Origin: Bacteroides fragilis NCTC 9343
GTDB lineage: Bacteria; Bacteroidota; Bacteroidia; Bacteroidales; Bacteroidaceae
Direction: 5' to 3'
Length of the DNA: 64,000 bases
NCBI RefSeq assembly: GCF_000025985.1
Contig: NC_003228.3
Coordinates: 186,001-250,000 of the forward strand
In this document: piece by piece, positions 35,827 to 43,931 of the stretch
Layout: each line of letters begins with the position of its first letter
Position numbering within the stretch: position 1 is the stretch's first letter
The notes under the pieces: model-generated
Told to the model about the DNA's origin: nothing
The model's input: the letters and a program-made list of their open reading frames with translations, nothing else
Database searches by the model: none
Translations under genes and position numbers: made by a program

Positions 35827-36525
35827 TTGGATAGGGTTATCGAAGATAAAGAGTTAGGGCGTTTGGTTGTACGCGATAATGTGCGTGCAAAACGGCTTGT
35901 TTTTCGTACGAAAGCGGATGCTATTTACATTAGTATACCTCTGGGAGTTACGATGCGAGAGGTAAAAGAGGCAATAGAGAAGTTGCGTCCCCGATTACTG
36001 GATTCCAGGCAGAAGTTGGTGCGCCCTTTGATTGACCTGAACTATCGGATTGAGACAGAATACTTCAAATTATCACTGGTTAGTGGTAAACGAGAGAGGT
36101 TTTTGGCACATTCAGAGTTGGGAGAGATGCGGATTATCTGTCCTCCAACAGCTGATTTTACAGACTCGAATTTGCAGGATTGGCTTCGAAAAGTGATTGA
36201 AGAAGCTTTGCGACGGAATGCAAAGATTATCTTGCCTCCCCGGTTGTATATGCTTTCAGAGAAGCACCGTTTACCCTACGAGAGCGTGCAGATAAATTCG
36301 AGCCGTGGGCGATGGGGAAGCTGTTCCTCTCGTAAAAAGATAAATCTCTCTTATTTCCTTGTATTGTTGCCAAAACATCTGATAGATTACGTCCTTTTGC
36401 ATGAACTTTGCCATACTTGCGAGATGAATCATGGAGATCGCTTTTGGGACTTGCTAAATGGGCTTACCGATGGGAAAGCATTGGAACTACGCGAAGAGTT
36501 GAAGAGGTACAAGACTGAGATCTGA
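35827..36525 (+). CDS. YgjP/DUF45-type metallopeptidase
   Basis: A 232-residue protein of the YgjP-like (M48-like, DUF45) zinc metallopeptidase family. The HELCH zinc motif (HExxH) and the following NHGDRFW with the third His lie at about 188-205. The SSRGRWGSCSSRKKINLSY block upstream of it is the family hallmark. The only in-frame start is the TTG at 35827, since a stop lies 15 bases upstream. Bacteroides rarely rely on TTG, so the exact start is the least certain part. Substrate unknown. Confidence 0.87.
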   Translation: MDRVIEDKELGRLVVRDNVRAKRLVFRTKADAIYISIPLGVTMREVKEAIEKLRPRLLDSRQKLVRPLIDLNYRIETEYFKLSLVSGKRERFLAHSELGEMRIICPPTADFTDSNLQDWLRKVIEEALRRNAKIILPPRLYMLSEKHRLPYESVQINSSRGRWGSCSSRKKINLSYFLVLLPKHLIDYVLLHELCHTCEMNHGDRFWDLLNGLTDGKALELREELKRYKTEI

Positions 36526-36575
36526 CATGACAGTTACAAAACAAATGTCGTAAAGTTCTTCCCACCACAGATTTC

Positions 36576-36625
36576 GCCGATTATTACAGATTGATTGTCT
36601 GCACGGATAATCGGCTTTTAGTTTT
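36576..36625. terminator. Stem-loop terminator between the metallopeptidase and the 36687 gene
   Basis: GCCGATTAT (36576-36584) and ATAATCGGC (36607-36615) form a perfect 9-bp stem, followed on the plus strand by TTTTAGTTTTT. It lies between convergent genes. Confidence 0.65.
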
Positions 36626-36686
36626 TCATGAGTGTGAATCGAATCTTTTATATTCTATGGTTTAAACTGGAAAAGCTCTTGCCTTC

Positions 36687-37085
36687 TCATTTTTGTGGCA
36701 GCTGTTTGATACCGTCAATATCCTTTTCAAAACGGTAAGTACCTCCTTTCTCACTTAGGTCAAATGCGGCTACTGTTTCAGTTTGATTGTTTACAATCAT
36801 CAGTGCACTTTGCTCTGCGAAGCGTCCGACTTCGATGGCAGTAGGTTCCTCTTTGATCTGTTTATTCATGATCAGACTGTCATTAACAAACAGTGAAATA
36901 GAATCACCCACGAAGCCTTTTGTCAACTGAATGGAGTATGTTTCACTAAAATGACGATTAGCTTCTTTTTCTCGTTGTAATCTTAAACTCATATATACAA
37001 AGATGACCACGACAAATATGACGGCAAATGCCAAAATGCCGTTTCCTACCATAAATTGCTTGTTAGTGTTAAGACGATGTGCCAT
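36687..37085 (-). CDS. Small single-span membrane protein, conserved hypothetical
   Basis: A 132-residue protein. A short basic N-terminus is followed by one hydrophobic segment (about 15-35, ILAFAVIFVVVIFVYMSL), then a charged, mostly beta-like C-terminal domain (about 45-130), probably periplasmic. I do not recognise a family. It stands between a metallopeptidase and the divergent winged-helix regulator. A longer plus-strand open frame beginning at 37003 overlaps its start, but promoter evidence favours a later start for that gene. Confidence 0.65.
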   Translation of the reverse strand: MAHRLNTNKQFMVGNGILAFAVIFVVVIFVYMSLRLQREKEANRHFSETYSIQLTKGFVGDSISLFVNDSLIMNKQIKEEPTAIEVGRFAEQSALMIVNNQTETVAAFDLSEKGGTYRFEKDIDGIKQLPQK

Positions 37086-37160
37086 AATGTTATTCTATTC
37101 TCTTTTTATAATATCCGTGATAAAGATAGTGATTTGTTTTATTCATTACAAGAATAACGA

Positions 37161-37168
37161 TACCTTTG
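37161..37168 (+). promoter_or_regulatory. -7 box of the membrane-bound regulator
   Basis: TACCTTTG fits TAnnTTTG and lies 30 bases before the ATG at 37198. This supports the later start over the longer open frame beginning at 37003. Confidence 0.45.
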
Positions 37169-37197
37169 CTGAAATTAACTGTGAAAAACGAATGGTA

Positions 37198-38247
37198 ATG
37201 TCTTGGGAAAAAACAATTTTTGGTTGTTTGATTGGAGGGTATGCCCTTCTTGGTTTGTTAGGGGGGAACTATGCATATGAACAAGAAGTAAAGGCATTGC
37301 ATGTATATGCGGATAGTGTTTTTCATGAAGCTTTTCATGTAGAATTGCAAAAACGAGGTATGGATCAAGTGGAAAGTTGGAGATATGGATGTGAAGACTC
37401 TTTCGTCTCTTCAGTGGATACAGCCTTCAAAAAAGTTACTATACAGGACGAGTACGGTACGTATAGTTTTCGGGTTGATGCAATGAAGATTCGCAAAAAT
37501 ATCGTGTCTTCCCCTGGAGAGCAAGGACTGCATACTGTTGTTTGTTTAACACATCCTTTGAGTGTAGATACGTTGAATATACTATGGAGGACTATGTTGA
37601 ATGAAAGACAGAAATTTCCTATTCGTACAGGATTAAAATTAACTGTTTCTGATAATAATGGAGTGGTCCGCTCTTCTTTTAGTCCGGATAGCCTTTCTTG
37701 TTTATCTTATTCTTCGATATTTACTTATTATGTAGGCTATAGATGTGAAATTGAAATCTTAGGGTTTGTATCTATATCTTTTTTCTCAGTATTTGTAAAT
37801 ATAGTTTGGACTCTTATTGGAGTTGTTGTTGCTTTTGTGCTTTGTGTGATTCTTACAATCTATATATATAAGTTGTCTGTTCACCCTCCTAAAATAAAAG
37901 AGGTTACTACTTATATTCAGACAGTTGCTGTTAAAAAGGGGACTCTGCCTATATACGATTTGAAAGATGATCTTAAACTGGATGTTGGTAAAGGTGTATT
38001 GATCTGCGAAAACATGGAAGTATCTCTTACTCCCCAGCAGCGTGTTCTTTTAGTTTTGTTTATTAAGGCTGAGAATCATACTCTGTCTATGTCTCAAATT
38101 ATGGCAGATGTTTGGCCGGGAAAATCTATTTCTCCCGATTGTTTCCATAAAGCAATAGAACGTTTGCGTGATTTGTTAAGGCAGCTTCCTATGACCATAC
38201 AAATTGAATATTTAGGGGAGGAAATTTATCAGATGCAAATTTTATAA
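37198..38247 (+). CDS. Membrane-anchored winged-helix regulator (ToxR-like, reversed layout)
   Basis: A 349-residue protein from the ATG at 37198 (37192 is also possible). A first hydrophobic segment (6-24) is followed by an extracytoplasmic domain of about 175 residues, a second span (about 200-226), and a C-terminal cytoplasmic OmpR/PhoB-like winged helix (about 260-345: SLTPQQRVLLVLFIK, MSQIMADVWPGKSISPDCFHKAIERLRDLL in parts). ToxR has its DNA-binding domain at the N-terminus, so this is the reverse order. It should sense an envelope signal and bind DNA directly. It immediately precedes two NVEALA-type peptide genes, probably its targets (inference). Confidence 0.82.
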   Translation: MSWEKTIFGCLIGGYALLGLLGGNYAYEQEVKALHVYADSVFHEAFHVELQKRGMDQVESWRYGCEDSFVSSVDTAFKKVTIQDEYGTYSFRVDAMKIRKNIVSSPGEQGLHTVVCLTHPLSVDTLNILWRTMLNERQKFPIRTGLKLTVSDNNGVVRSSFSPDSLSCLSYSSIFTYYVGYRCEIEILGFVSISFFSVFVNIVWTLIGVVVAFVLCVILTIYIYKLSVHPPKIKEVTTYIQTVAVKKGTLPIYDLKDDLKLDVGKGVLICENMEVSLTPQQRVLLVLFIKAENHTLSMSQIMADVWPGKSISPDCFHKAIERLRDLLRQLPMTIQIEYLGEEIYQMQIL

Positions 38248-38375
38248 TGTTTGTATTTGAGAATTTTGTATAAGCTTTCGGATCTGCTTTCGGAGGTTTA
38301 TATAGGCTTTTATTGTTTGTCAGTGAATGTCAGTCGATTCCTTCTTGTTGTTTTTTTATTCCTTTTCTTTTTCCA

Positions 38376-38383
38376 TAGATTTG
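38376..38383 (+). promoter_or_regulatory. -7 box before the first NVEALA peptide gene
   Basis: TAGATTTG exactly fits TAnnTTTG and lies 25 bases before the ATG at 38408. The upstream T-rich run lacks a clean TTTG at the usual spacing, which is what one expects of an activator-dependent promoter (inference). Confidence 0.5.
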
Positions 38384-38407
38384 TAACCGTTAAAAACAAA
38401 TCGGAGT

Positions 38408-38635
38408 ATGAGAAATTTTTTTGTAAGTGCCTTTTTATTATTAGTCGGTATTGCCGTTATGACTGTTTGCCGAATGAATAATAAGCAATATTTGAGTGAA
38501 TTGGCTTTAGTGAATGTTGAAGCGCTTGCTACAGGTGAAGGAGATGTTCCTACAAGTTGTTATGGCAGTGGTAATGTAGATTGCCCTATAAGCGATAGCA
38601 AAGTTTCCTATGTTATGAATGGGCGCAGTTTTTGA
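38408..38635 (+). CDS. NVEALA-family small exported peptide
   Basis: A 75-residue precursor. A short N-terminus and hydrophobic segment (about 5-21, FVSAFLLLVGIAVMTVC) are followed by LSELALVNVEALATGEGD, which contains the exact NVEALA motif that names this Bacteroides family, at about 36-41. The remaining 34 residues (Gly/Ser-rich, two Cys) are the likely mature product. Family function is unknown. Overall layout resembles a leader plus secreted Cys-containing peptide. It is preceded by a -7 box and sits directly after the membrane regulator. Confidence 0.82.
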   Translation: MRNFFVSAFLLLVGIAVMTVCRMNNKQYLSELALVNVEALATGEGDVPTSCYGSGNVDCPISDSKVSYVMNGRSF

Positions 38636-38814
38636 AAGAGTATTAATTTAAAAAGGAGTGAGTTGTATTATTAGTGTTTAGTAAACCCACTTTGAATCAG
38701 TCCAAGGAGGGACTAAGATATGCTTCAAATATAAAATAAAACAATTAGAGATAAGAATGGGAGGAAAGTTCTTCTCACTGATTTCTTGAAATATGAATTT
38801 TAAAAAAAATATTT

Positions 38815-39081
38815 ATGAATTATAAGAAGAAAATTATTTGTCTTTTGGCATTATTTACAATTGTTGTTGTAAATGTGCTTAATGTCGTTGTGAAATCGGA
38901 TGATGCTGAGACATTAACTCTATCTGGAATAGAAGCTGTAGCAGCTACTTATGAAAACAGTCCGGGAAACTATACTGGAGCCCATAATCAATATTGTACA
39001 AGTCCCAAAAATGCTACAGGATGTGTTTCGGATCCTGATCCAACCCGCACTTGTTCATATTCAATTTTTTGTAAAAAATAA
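38815..39081 (+). CDS. Second NVEALA-type small exported peptide (divergent motif)
   Basis: An 88-residue precursor. A lysine-rich N-terminus and hydrophobic segment (about 7-26, ICLLALFTIVVVNVLNVVV) are followed by LTLSGIEAVAATYE, a degenerate version of the NVEALA motif in the same place as in the first peptide. The mature part of about 40 residues contains four Cys and ends CKK. The two precursors share architecture but not mature sequence. This pattern, a conserved leader and divergent cargo, fits exported signals or toxins, but that is inference. A strong hairpin follows 20 bases after its stop. Confidence 0.75.
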   Translation: MNYKKKIICLLALFTIVVVNVLNVVVKSDDAETLTLSGIEAVAATYENSPGNYTGAHNQYCTSPKNATGCVSDPDPTRTCSYSIFCKK

Positions 39082-39101
39082 TAGTTACTTGTTCAAATGT
39101 T

Positions 39102-39129
39102 ACCGGAAGAGGTGTTTTCCTCTTCCGGT
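39102..39129 (+). terminator. Strong intercistronic hairpin between peptide and propeller genes
   Basis: ACCGGAAGAGG (39102-39112) and CCTCTTCCGGT (39119-39129) make a perfect 11-bp GC-rich stem with a 6-base loop TGTTTT, followed by TTATTC. It lies between the second peptide stop and the propeller start, so it would act as a terminator or attenuator, or as a 3' stabiliser of the peptide message. Confidence 0.7.
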
Positions 39130-39151
39130 TTATTCTAATAATATGTTAGTT

Positions 39152-40336
39152 ATGAAGTACTTGAATTTGTTTATATTCGTGTTGTTGTTGGCAGGATGTA
39201 ATCGACCTGTTAAACACTCCGATATTATCCAAGCCGATACTATGGTAAGTATCATACCCCAAGAGGATACTATCACATTATCTGCTCTCTTTTCTAGATG
39301 TGAAATTGTAAAATTGAATGATATTGTTTTAGCGTCAATAAATAAAGTATTTAAGTATGATTCTTTGTGGATTGTGCAAGGAAAGTCTGATCAGGGTGGG
39401 GTCCATTTGTTTAATAATGAAGGCCGATATTTAAAAACCGTTTTGAAATGGGGGCAGGGACCTGAAGAAGCATATGATATTTGGAGTATTAAACTATTAG
39501 ATGGATCTATCTATTTATTGATTAATTCTGGAACAGAAGTTGTGGAATATTCTTTGCAGAAACAAAAAATGGTAGAGCGCTTTCGGCTACCGTCTGAGAT
39601 ACTTTCAGCTACAGATTTTGTTGTTGATAATGGTGGAAATTATATATTCTTAAAATCGATCTCCCGAGAGAAAAAAAAGGAAGAGTATAAACTTTATGTG
39701 TATAATAAGAAAGAGGGGACAATCGTAAATAGAATATTGAATATGGATAAAAAGTCTAGTGAGTATATTTCTTTTGATCAAAGTGATTGTTTATATCGTG
39801 TTCAGGATGAAATCTATTATTACGAGGTTTTTAGAAATGGTATTTGTCGGTTATCTGCTAATGATATGACTGGATACATCGCTTTTAAACAAAATGAATA
39901 TACTTTTCCGGAAAAAGAACTTTATAATGAAGATCATACATTTCAGTCTTTTATAGATGTTTGTGAAAATAGTCCTTTTATTTGGGCGCATCGTAATTTA
40001 TTTGAAGGAGAGCGCTTTGTGAGTTCTACTTATATGTATAAAAAAGAACTGTTTTGGAATATTATAGATAAATCTGATTATAGCGTACATTCATATAAAT
40101 GGGTATATGATGACTTGATATTAAATGAGGTTGTCCCTGTTGAAGATTATTTATATCGTGCTAATGTTCAGGAGAATATCCATTATTATACATTGTCTTT
40201 TTACGATTTTGATAGAATTATGCAGTTGAAAAAGAAGTGTAAAAAAAGCGTAGGAGAAAAGTGGATGGTAAAACTAGATGATATGTTAGATGAAAATTCA
40301 AATGATATAATAGTTTGTTTTTATGAGAAAAAGTAA
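39152..40336 (+). CDS. BF3164-like 6-bladed beta-propeller lipoprotein
   Basis: A 394-residue lipoprotein beginning MKYLNLFIFVLLLAGCNRP, with lipobox LAGC at 15-18. I chose 39152 (39143 also possible) over the long upstream extension because the signal peptide starts there. The rest reads as a 6-bladed propeller of the BF3164/DUF5128 type: the VHLFNNEGRYLKTV blade motif and the WGQGPEEAYD segment, a variant of the usual GxGPGEY. Propeller lipoproteins of this type often accompany NVEALA peptides, so it probably binds the peptide or a related ligand at the envelope (inference). Its last 14 bases overlap the next gene. Confidence 0.83.
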   Translation: MKYLNLFIFVLLLAGCNRPVKHSDIIQADTMVSIIPQEDTITLSALFSRCEIVKLNDIVLASINKVFKYDSLWIVQGKSDQGGVHLFNNEGRYLKTVLKWGQGPEEAYDIWSIKLLDGSIYLLINSGTEVVEYSLQKQKMVERFRLPSEILSATDFVVDNGGNYIFLKSISREKKKEEYKLYVYNKKEGTIVNRILNMDKKSSEYISFDQSDCLYRVQDEIYYYEVFRNGICRLSANDMTGYIAFKQNEYTFPEKELYNEDHTFQSFIDVCENSPFIWAHRNLFEGERFVSSTYMYKKELFWNIIDKSDYSVHSYKWVYDDLILNEVVPVEDYLYRANVQENIHYYTLSFYDFDRIMQLKKKCKKSVGEKWMVKLDDMLDENSNDIIVCFYEKK

Positions 40337-40883
40337 TGATATAATTTTTTATTCGTTGTTAGCATTGTGTCTATTTACTAACTGTCTGTTTATAGGATAC
40401 TACTATTACCAACAAAACAGGGAAGTACTGTTGGGGCAAGAGTTGGAACATCAGAAAAAACAAAATTATGAATTAATAGTTAATCAAATAGAATCAGGGA
40501 TTATTCCACATGTAATTTCTGATAAAAAAGAATTTGCAGGATATTTTGTCCTTGTGTTTCCTAATGGTATTTGTGATGTTTGTAATAAATGGTTGTTTAA
40601 ACAAATCTCTGAATTATCCAGTACTTCGGATTTAGTGGTGGTTGTCCCTGATAAATTGAAGAAGAATATGGAAATCTATAATACCGTTTATAAACTTAAG
40701 TTGTCGTCTATTTTTTGTTCGGAAAAGTATGCCATGCCTCAGGAGGAATTTAAAGATATGACATATATATTCTATTGCTCAAAAACTGGAACGGTTTTAT
40801 ATCCTTTGGCACTTCATCATAAAAATATAGACTTGGACTTGTACTTTAAATTAGTAAAGTCAATAGATTTAGATTTCTTGTAA
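40323..40883 (+). CDS. Membrane-anchored CxxC (thioredoxin-like) protein
   Basis: A 186-residue protein with one N-terminal membrane span (about 8-28), a charged helix (about 32-58), and an extracytoplasmic domain. In that domain, YFVLVFPNGICDVCNKWLF carries a CxxC pair (Cys84, Cys87) just after a hydrophobic strand, as in thioredoxin-fold proteins. The C-terminal Thr-Tyr-Ile-Phe strand and DLDLYFKLVKS helix suit that fold. It overlaps the propeller gene by 14 bases, so the two are coupled. A role in disulfide handling of the Cys-containing peptides is an inference. Confidence 0.72.
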   Translation: MRKSNDIIFYSLLALCLFTNCLFIGYYYYQQNREVLLGQELEHQKKQNYELIVNQIESGIIPHVISDKKEFAGYFVLVFPNGICDVCNKWLFKQISELSSTSDLVVVVPDKLKKNMEIYNTVYKLKLSSIFCSEKYAMPQEEFKDMTYIFYCSKTGTVLYPLALHHKNIDLDLYFKLVKSIDLDFL

Positions 40884-41087
40884 CACAAGGGATGCTTTTC
40901 TATATTTAAGTAAGAGTAGCTCTGTTGGTTGTAGAGTAAATGATTACTATAAATAATTGCTTTGTTCTCTGCCTTTGATGTTGTATAACATACCATTTTA
41001 TCTTGCTTATCCAGAATAAACTACCTTTCTTTGTATCATGATAGTTCAGCATAGCTATCTACAATTAAATAACCTTTATTGATACGT

Positions 41088-42068
41088 ATGAAAATAACTT
41101 TTGGACAACAAACGACCAAAGTAAAGCAACTGGCTGATAAGATCAGTTTTGATATCTCGATGGGAGTATATAAATCGGGAGACTCATTGCCTTCTATTAA
41201 TCAGCTCAGTCAGGCGTATGAAGTTTCCCGTGATACTGTGTTTAAAGCTTTTCTTGATTTAAAAGAAAGAGGGATTATTGATTCTACTCCGGGAAAAGGG
41301 TATTACGTTGTGGGGAGATTGAAGAATGTATTGCTTCTGCTTGATGAATATTCTCCTTTTAAGTATGCACTTTACAATAGTTTTGTAAAGCGTTTGTCTA
41401 TCCGCTATAAAGTCGACCTGCTGTTTCATCAGTACAATGAACGTTTGTTCAATACCATCATCCGTGAATCGTTGGGGCGGTATAATAAATATATTGTGAT
41501 GAACTTCGATAACGAAAAACTGTCTCCTAATCTTTATAAGATAAATCCATCCAAACTTCTTCTTCTTGATTTCGGTAAATTTGAGAAAGAGGGGTTTTCT
41601 TATGTTTGTCAGGACTTTGATCAAGGATTCTATAATGCGCTATTTCAACTGGCAGATCGATTGAGAAAATATCAAAAACTCGTTTTCGTGTTAGTAGATG
41701 ATAGTATGCATCCCCGGAGTAGCCGTGACTTTTTTGAGAGATTTTGTGCCGATCAACATCTTGGTTGTGAAGTGGTGAGTGATATTGAGGGACTTCAGGT
41801 TCGCAGAGGAGAAGTTTATATAGCAATTCGCCAAATAGATGTAGTAAGTATTATTAAGAAAAGTAGGGTTGAGGGATTGCAATGTGGGGTTGATTTTGGC
41901 TTGATCGGATATAATGATACACCTGCTTATGAAGTGATAGATCAGGGAATAACTGCACTAAGTGTGGATTGGGAAAAGATGGGAGATAAAGCTGCTGAGT
42001 TTGTTTTGCAGGGGAAAACCATACAAGATTACTTGCCTACGGAGGTCAGGTTAAGGGCTTCTTTATAA
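41088..42068 (+). CDS. fucR: GntR-family regulator of L-fucose use
   Basis: A 326-residue regulator with an N-terminal GntR winged helix (about 1-75: SINQLSQAYEVSRDTVFKAF is the recognition region) fused to a LacI/periplasmic-binding-protein-like sensor domain ending in the typical WEKMGDKAAEFVL segment. The ATG at 41088 is preferred over a TTG nine bases upstream. It is the first gene before fucI and matches FucR of Bacteroides thetaiotaomicron, where L-fucose or a metabolite relieves repression (established there, inferred here). A perfect 8-bp inverted repeat in the fucR-fucI gap could be its operator. Confidence 0.88.
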   Translation: MKITFGQQTTKVKQLADKISFDISMGVYKSGDSLPSINQLSQAYEVSRDTVFKAFLDLKERGIIDSTPGKGYYVVGRLKNVLLLLDEYSPFKYALYNSFVKRLSIRYKVDLLFHQYNERLFNTIIRESLGRYNKYIVMNFDNEKLSPNLYKINPSKLLLLDFGKFEKEGFSYVCQDFDQGFYNALFQLADRLRKYQKLVFVLVDDSMHPRSSRDFFERFCADQHLGCEVVSDIEGLQVRRGEVYIAIRQIDVVSIIKKSRVEGLQCGVDFGLIGYNDTPAYEVIDQGITALSVDWEKMGDKAAEFVLQGKTIQDYLPTEVRLRASL

Positions 42069-42080
42069 AAGAGCTTTTCA

Positions 42081-42102
42081 GACCTGTGTGTCAGCACAGG
42101 TC
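42081..42102. promoter_or_regulatory. Palindrome in the fucR-fucI gap (operator or hairpin)
   Basis: GACCTGTG (42081-42088) and CACAGGTC (42095-42102) are perfect inverted repeats separated by 6 bases, 39 bases before the fucI start and just after the fucR stop. It could be a FucR operator or a weak intercistronic stem-loop; the sequence alone cannot decide. Confidence 0.5.
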
Positions 42103-42140
42103 AGCATAGGAAGATTGTTTAATAAACTTAATAATATAGT

Positions 42141-43913
42141 ATGAAAAAGTATCCAAAAATCGGGATTCGTCCCACCATCGATGGACGTCAGGGCGGCGTT
42201 CGCGAAAGCCTTGAAGAAAAAACAATGAATCTGGCAAAAGCTGTTGCCGAGTTGATCACTTCTAATTTGAAGAATGGAGACGGAACCCCTGTGGAGTGTG
42301 TGATTGCAGATGGAACCATCGGACGTGTGGCTGAAAGTGCTGCTTGTGCGGAGAAGTTTGAACGTGAGGGGGTAGGAGCCACTATCACTGTCACTTCATG
42401 CTGGTGTTACGGTGCCGAAACAATGGATATGAATCCGTATTATCCGAAAGCTGTTTGGGGATTTAATGGAACAGAGCGTCCGGGAGCTGTATATCTGGCT
42501 GCTGTGCTGGCAGGACATGCACAGAAAGGACTTCCGGCATTTGGCATTTATGGTCGCGATGTACAAGACTTGAATGACAATTCTATTCCGGCAGATGTAG
42601 CTGAAAAAATTCTGCGTTTTGCACGTGCGGCTCAGGCTGTAGCCACAATGCGTGGCAAATCTTATCTGTCTATGGGCAGTGTTTCTATGGGTATTGCCGG
42701 TTCGATTGTAAACCCGGACTTTTTCCAGGAATATCTGGGCATGCGTAATGAATCGATTGATTTGACAGAGATTATTCGTCGTATGGCCGAAGGAATCTAT
42801 GATAAGGAAGAGTATGCCAAGGCAATGGCTTGGACTGAAAAATATTGCAAAAAGAATGAGGGCAATGACTTTAATATACCTGAAAAAACGAAGACCCGTG
42901 CACAAAAAGATGAGGACTGGGAGTTCATTGTGAAAATGACAATCATCATGCGCGATCTGATGCAGGGAAACCCTAAATTGAAAGAACTCGGATTTAAGGA
43001 AGAGGCTTTGGGGCATAATGCTATTGCGGCAGGTTTCCAAGGGCAGCGTCAGTGGACCGATTTCTATCCGAATGGCGACTTCTCTGAAGCATTACTCAAT
43101 ACTTCGTTCGATTGGAATGGTATTCGTGAGGCTTTTGTCGTTACAACAGAAAACGATGCTTGTAACGGTGTGGCTATGCTGTTTGGTCATCTGCTGACGA
43201 ATCGTGCACAGATTTTTTCAGATGTACGCACATATTGGAGTCCGGAAGCAGTGAAACGTGTGACCGGTAAAGAGTTGACAGGAATGGCTGCTAACGGTAT
43301 TATTCACTTGATTAATTCGGGGGCAACTACTCTTGACGGAACCGGACAGCAGACGAATGCTAACGGAGAACCTGCGATGAAACCTTGCTGGGAAATTACA
43401 GAAGGAGAAGTTGAGAAGTGTCTGGAGGCTACTACCTGGTATCCGGCTAATCGCGATTATTTCCGTGGAGGTGGTTTCTCTTCCAATTTCTTATCAAAAG
43501 GAGGTATGCCTGTAACTATGATGCGGTTGAACCTGATAAAAGGTCTTGGTCCAGTGCTGCAGATAGCCGAAGGCTGGACAGTAGAGATTGATCCGGAGAT
43601 TCATAAATTACTTGACGAACGTACGGATCGTACATGGCCTACTACCTGGTTTGTTCCTCGTTTGTGTGATAAACCGGCCTTTAAAGATGTATATTCTGTG
43701 ATGAATAACTGGGGGGCCAATCATGGGGCGATCAGTTATGGACATATTGGGCAGGATGTGATTACATTGGCTTCCATGCTTCGTATTCCGGTTTGCATGC
43801 ATAATGTAGAAGAAGACCAGATTTTCCGTCCGGCAGCTTGGAATGCTTTTGGTATGGATAAAGAAGGAGCAGATTATAGAGCTTGTACTACTTATGGGCC
43901 TATTTATAAATAA
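42141..43913 (+). CDS. fucI: L-fucose isomerase
   Basis: A 590-residue L-fucose isomerase, converting L-fucose to L-fuculose in the first catabolic step. The sequence starts [23 protein letters not shown], the characteristic N-terminus of the family. The [18 protein letters not shown] segment holds the catalytic Glu/Asp metal ligands, and a His in the C-terminal [15 protein letters not shown] supplies another. Full length. It begins the fucI-fucO-fucA-fucK-fucP run, with gaps of 18, -4, 17 and 11 bases, a single operon downstream of fucR. Confidence 0.96.
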   Translation: MKKYPKIGIRPTIDGRQGGVRESLEEKTMNLAKAVAELITSNLKNGDGTPVECVIADGTIGRVAESAACAEKFEREGVGATITVTSCWCYGAETMDMNPYYPKAVWGFNGTERPGAVYLAAVLAGHAQKGLPAFGIYGRDVQDLNDNSIPADVAEKILRFARAAQAVATMRGKSYLSMGSVSMGIAGSIVNPDFFQEYLGMRNESIDLTEIIRRMAEGIYDKEEYAKAMAWTEKYCKKNEGNDFNIPEKTKTRAQKDEDWEFIVKMTIIMRDLMQGNPKLKELGFKEEALGHNAIAAGFQGQRQWTDFYPNGDFSEALLNTSFDWNGIREAFVVTTENDACNGVAMLFGHLLTNRAQIFSDVRTYWSPEAVKRVTGKELTGMAANGIIHLINSGATTLDGTGQQTNANGEPAMKPCWEITEGEVEKCLEATTWYPANRDYFRGGGFSSNFLSKGGMPVTMMRLNLIKGLGPVLQIAEGWTVEIDPEIHKLLDERTDRTWPTTWFVPRLCDKPAFKDVYSVMNNWGANHGAISYGHIGQDVITLASMLRIPVCMHNVEEDQIFRPAAWNAFGMDKEGADYRACTTYGPIYK

Positions 43914-43931
43914 CCTTTAGAAGAGTACAAC

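Noticed and set aside
37003..37197. 65-residue N-terminal extension of the membrane regulator
   Set aside because: It overlaps the start of the opposite-strand membrane-protein gene and lies upstream of the TACCTTTG promoter box at 37161.
38251..38481. Open frame of 76 residues before the first NVEALA gene
   Set aside because: It overlaps the NVEALA precursor in another frame and lacks a motif or promoter of its own.
38951..39151. 67-residue N-terminal extension of the propeller lipoprotein
   Set aside because: It overlaps the second peptide gene and a hairpin, and the signal peptide begins at 39152.
37198..40883. CRISPR-Cas or classical restriction system
   Set aside because: No direct-repeat array, Cas motif or methyltransferase is present anywhere in the window.
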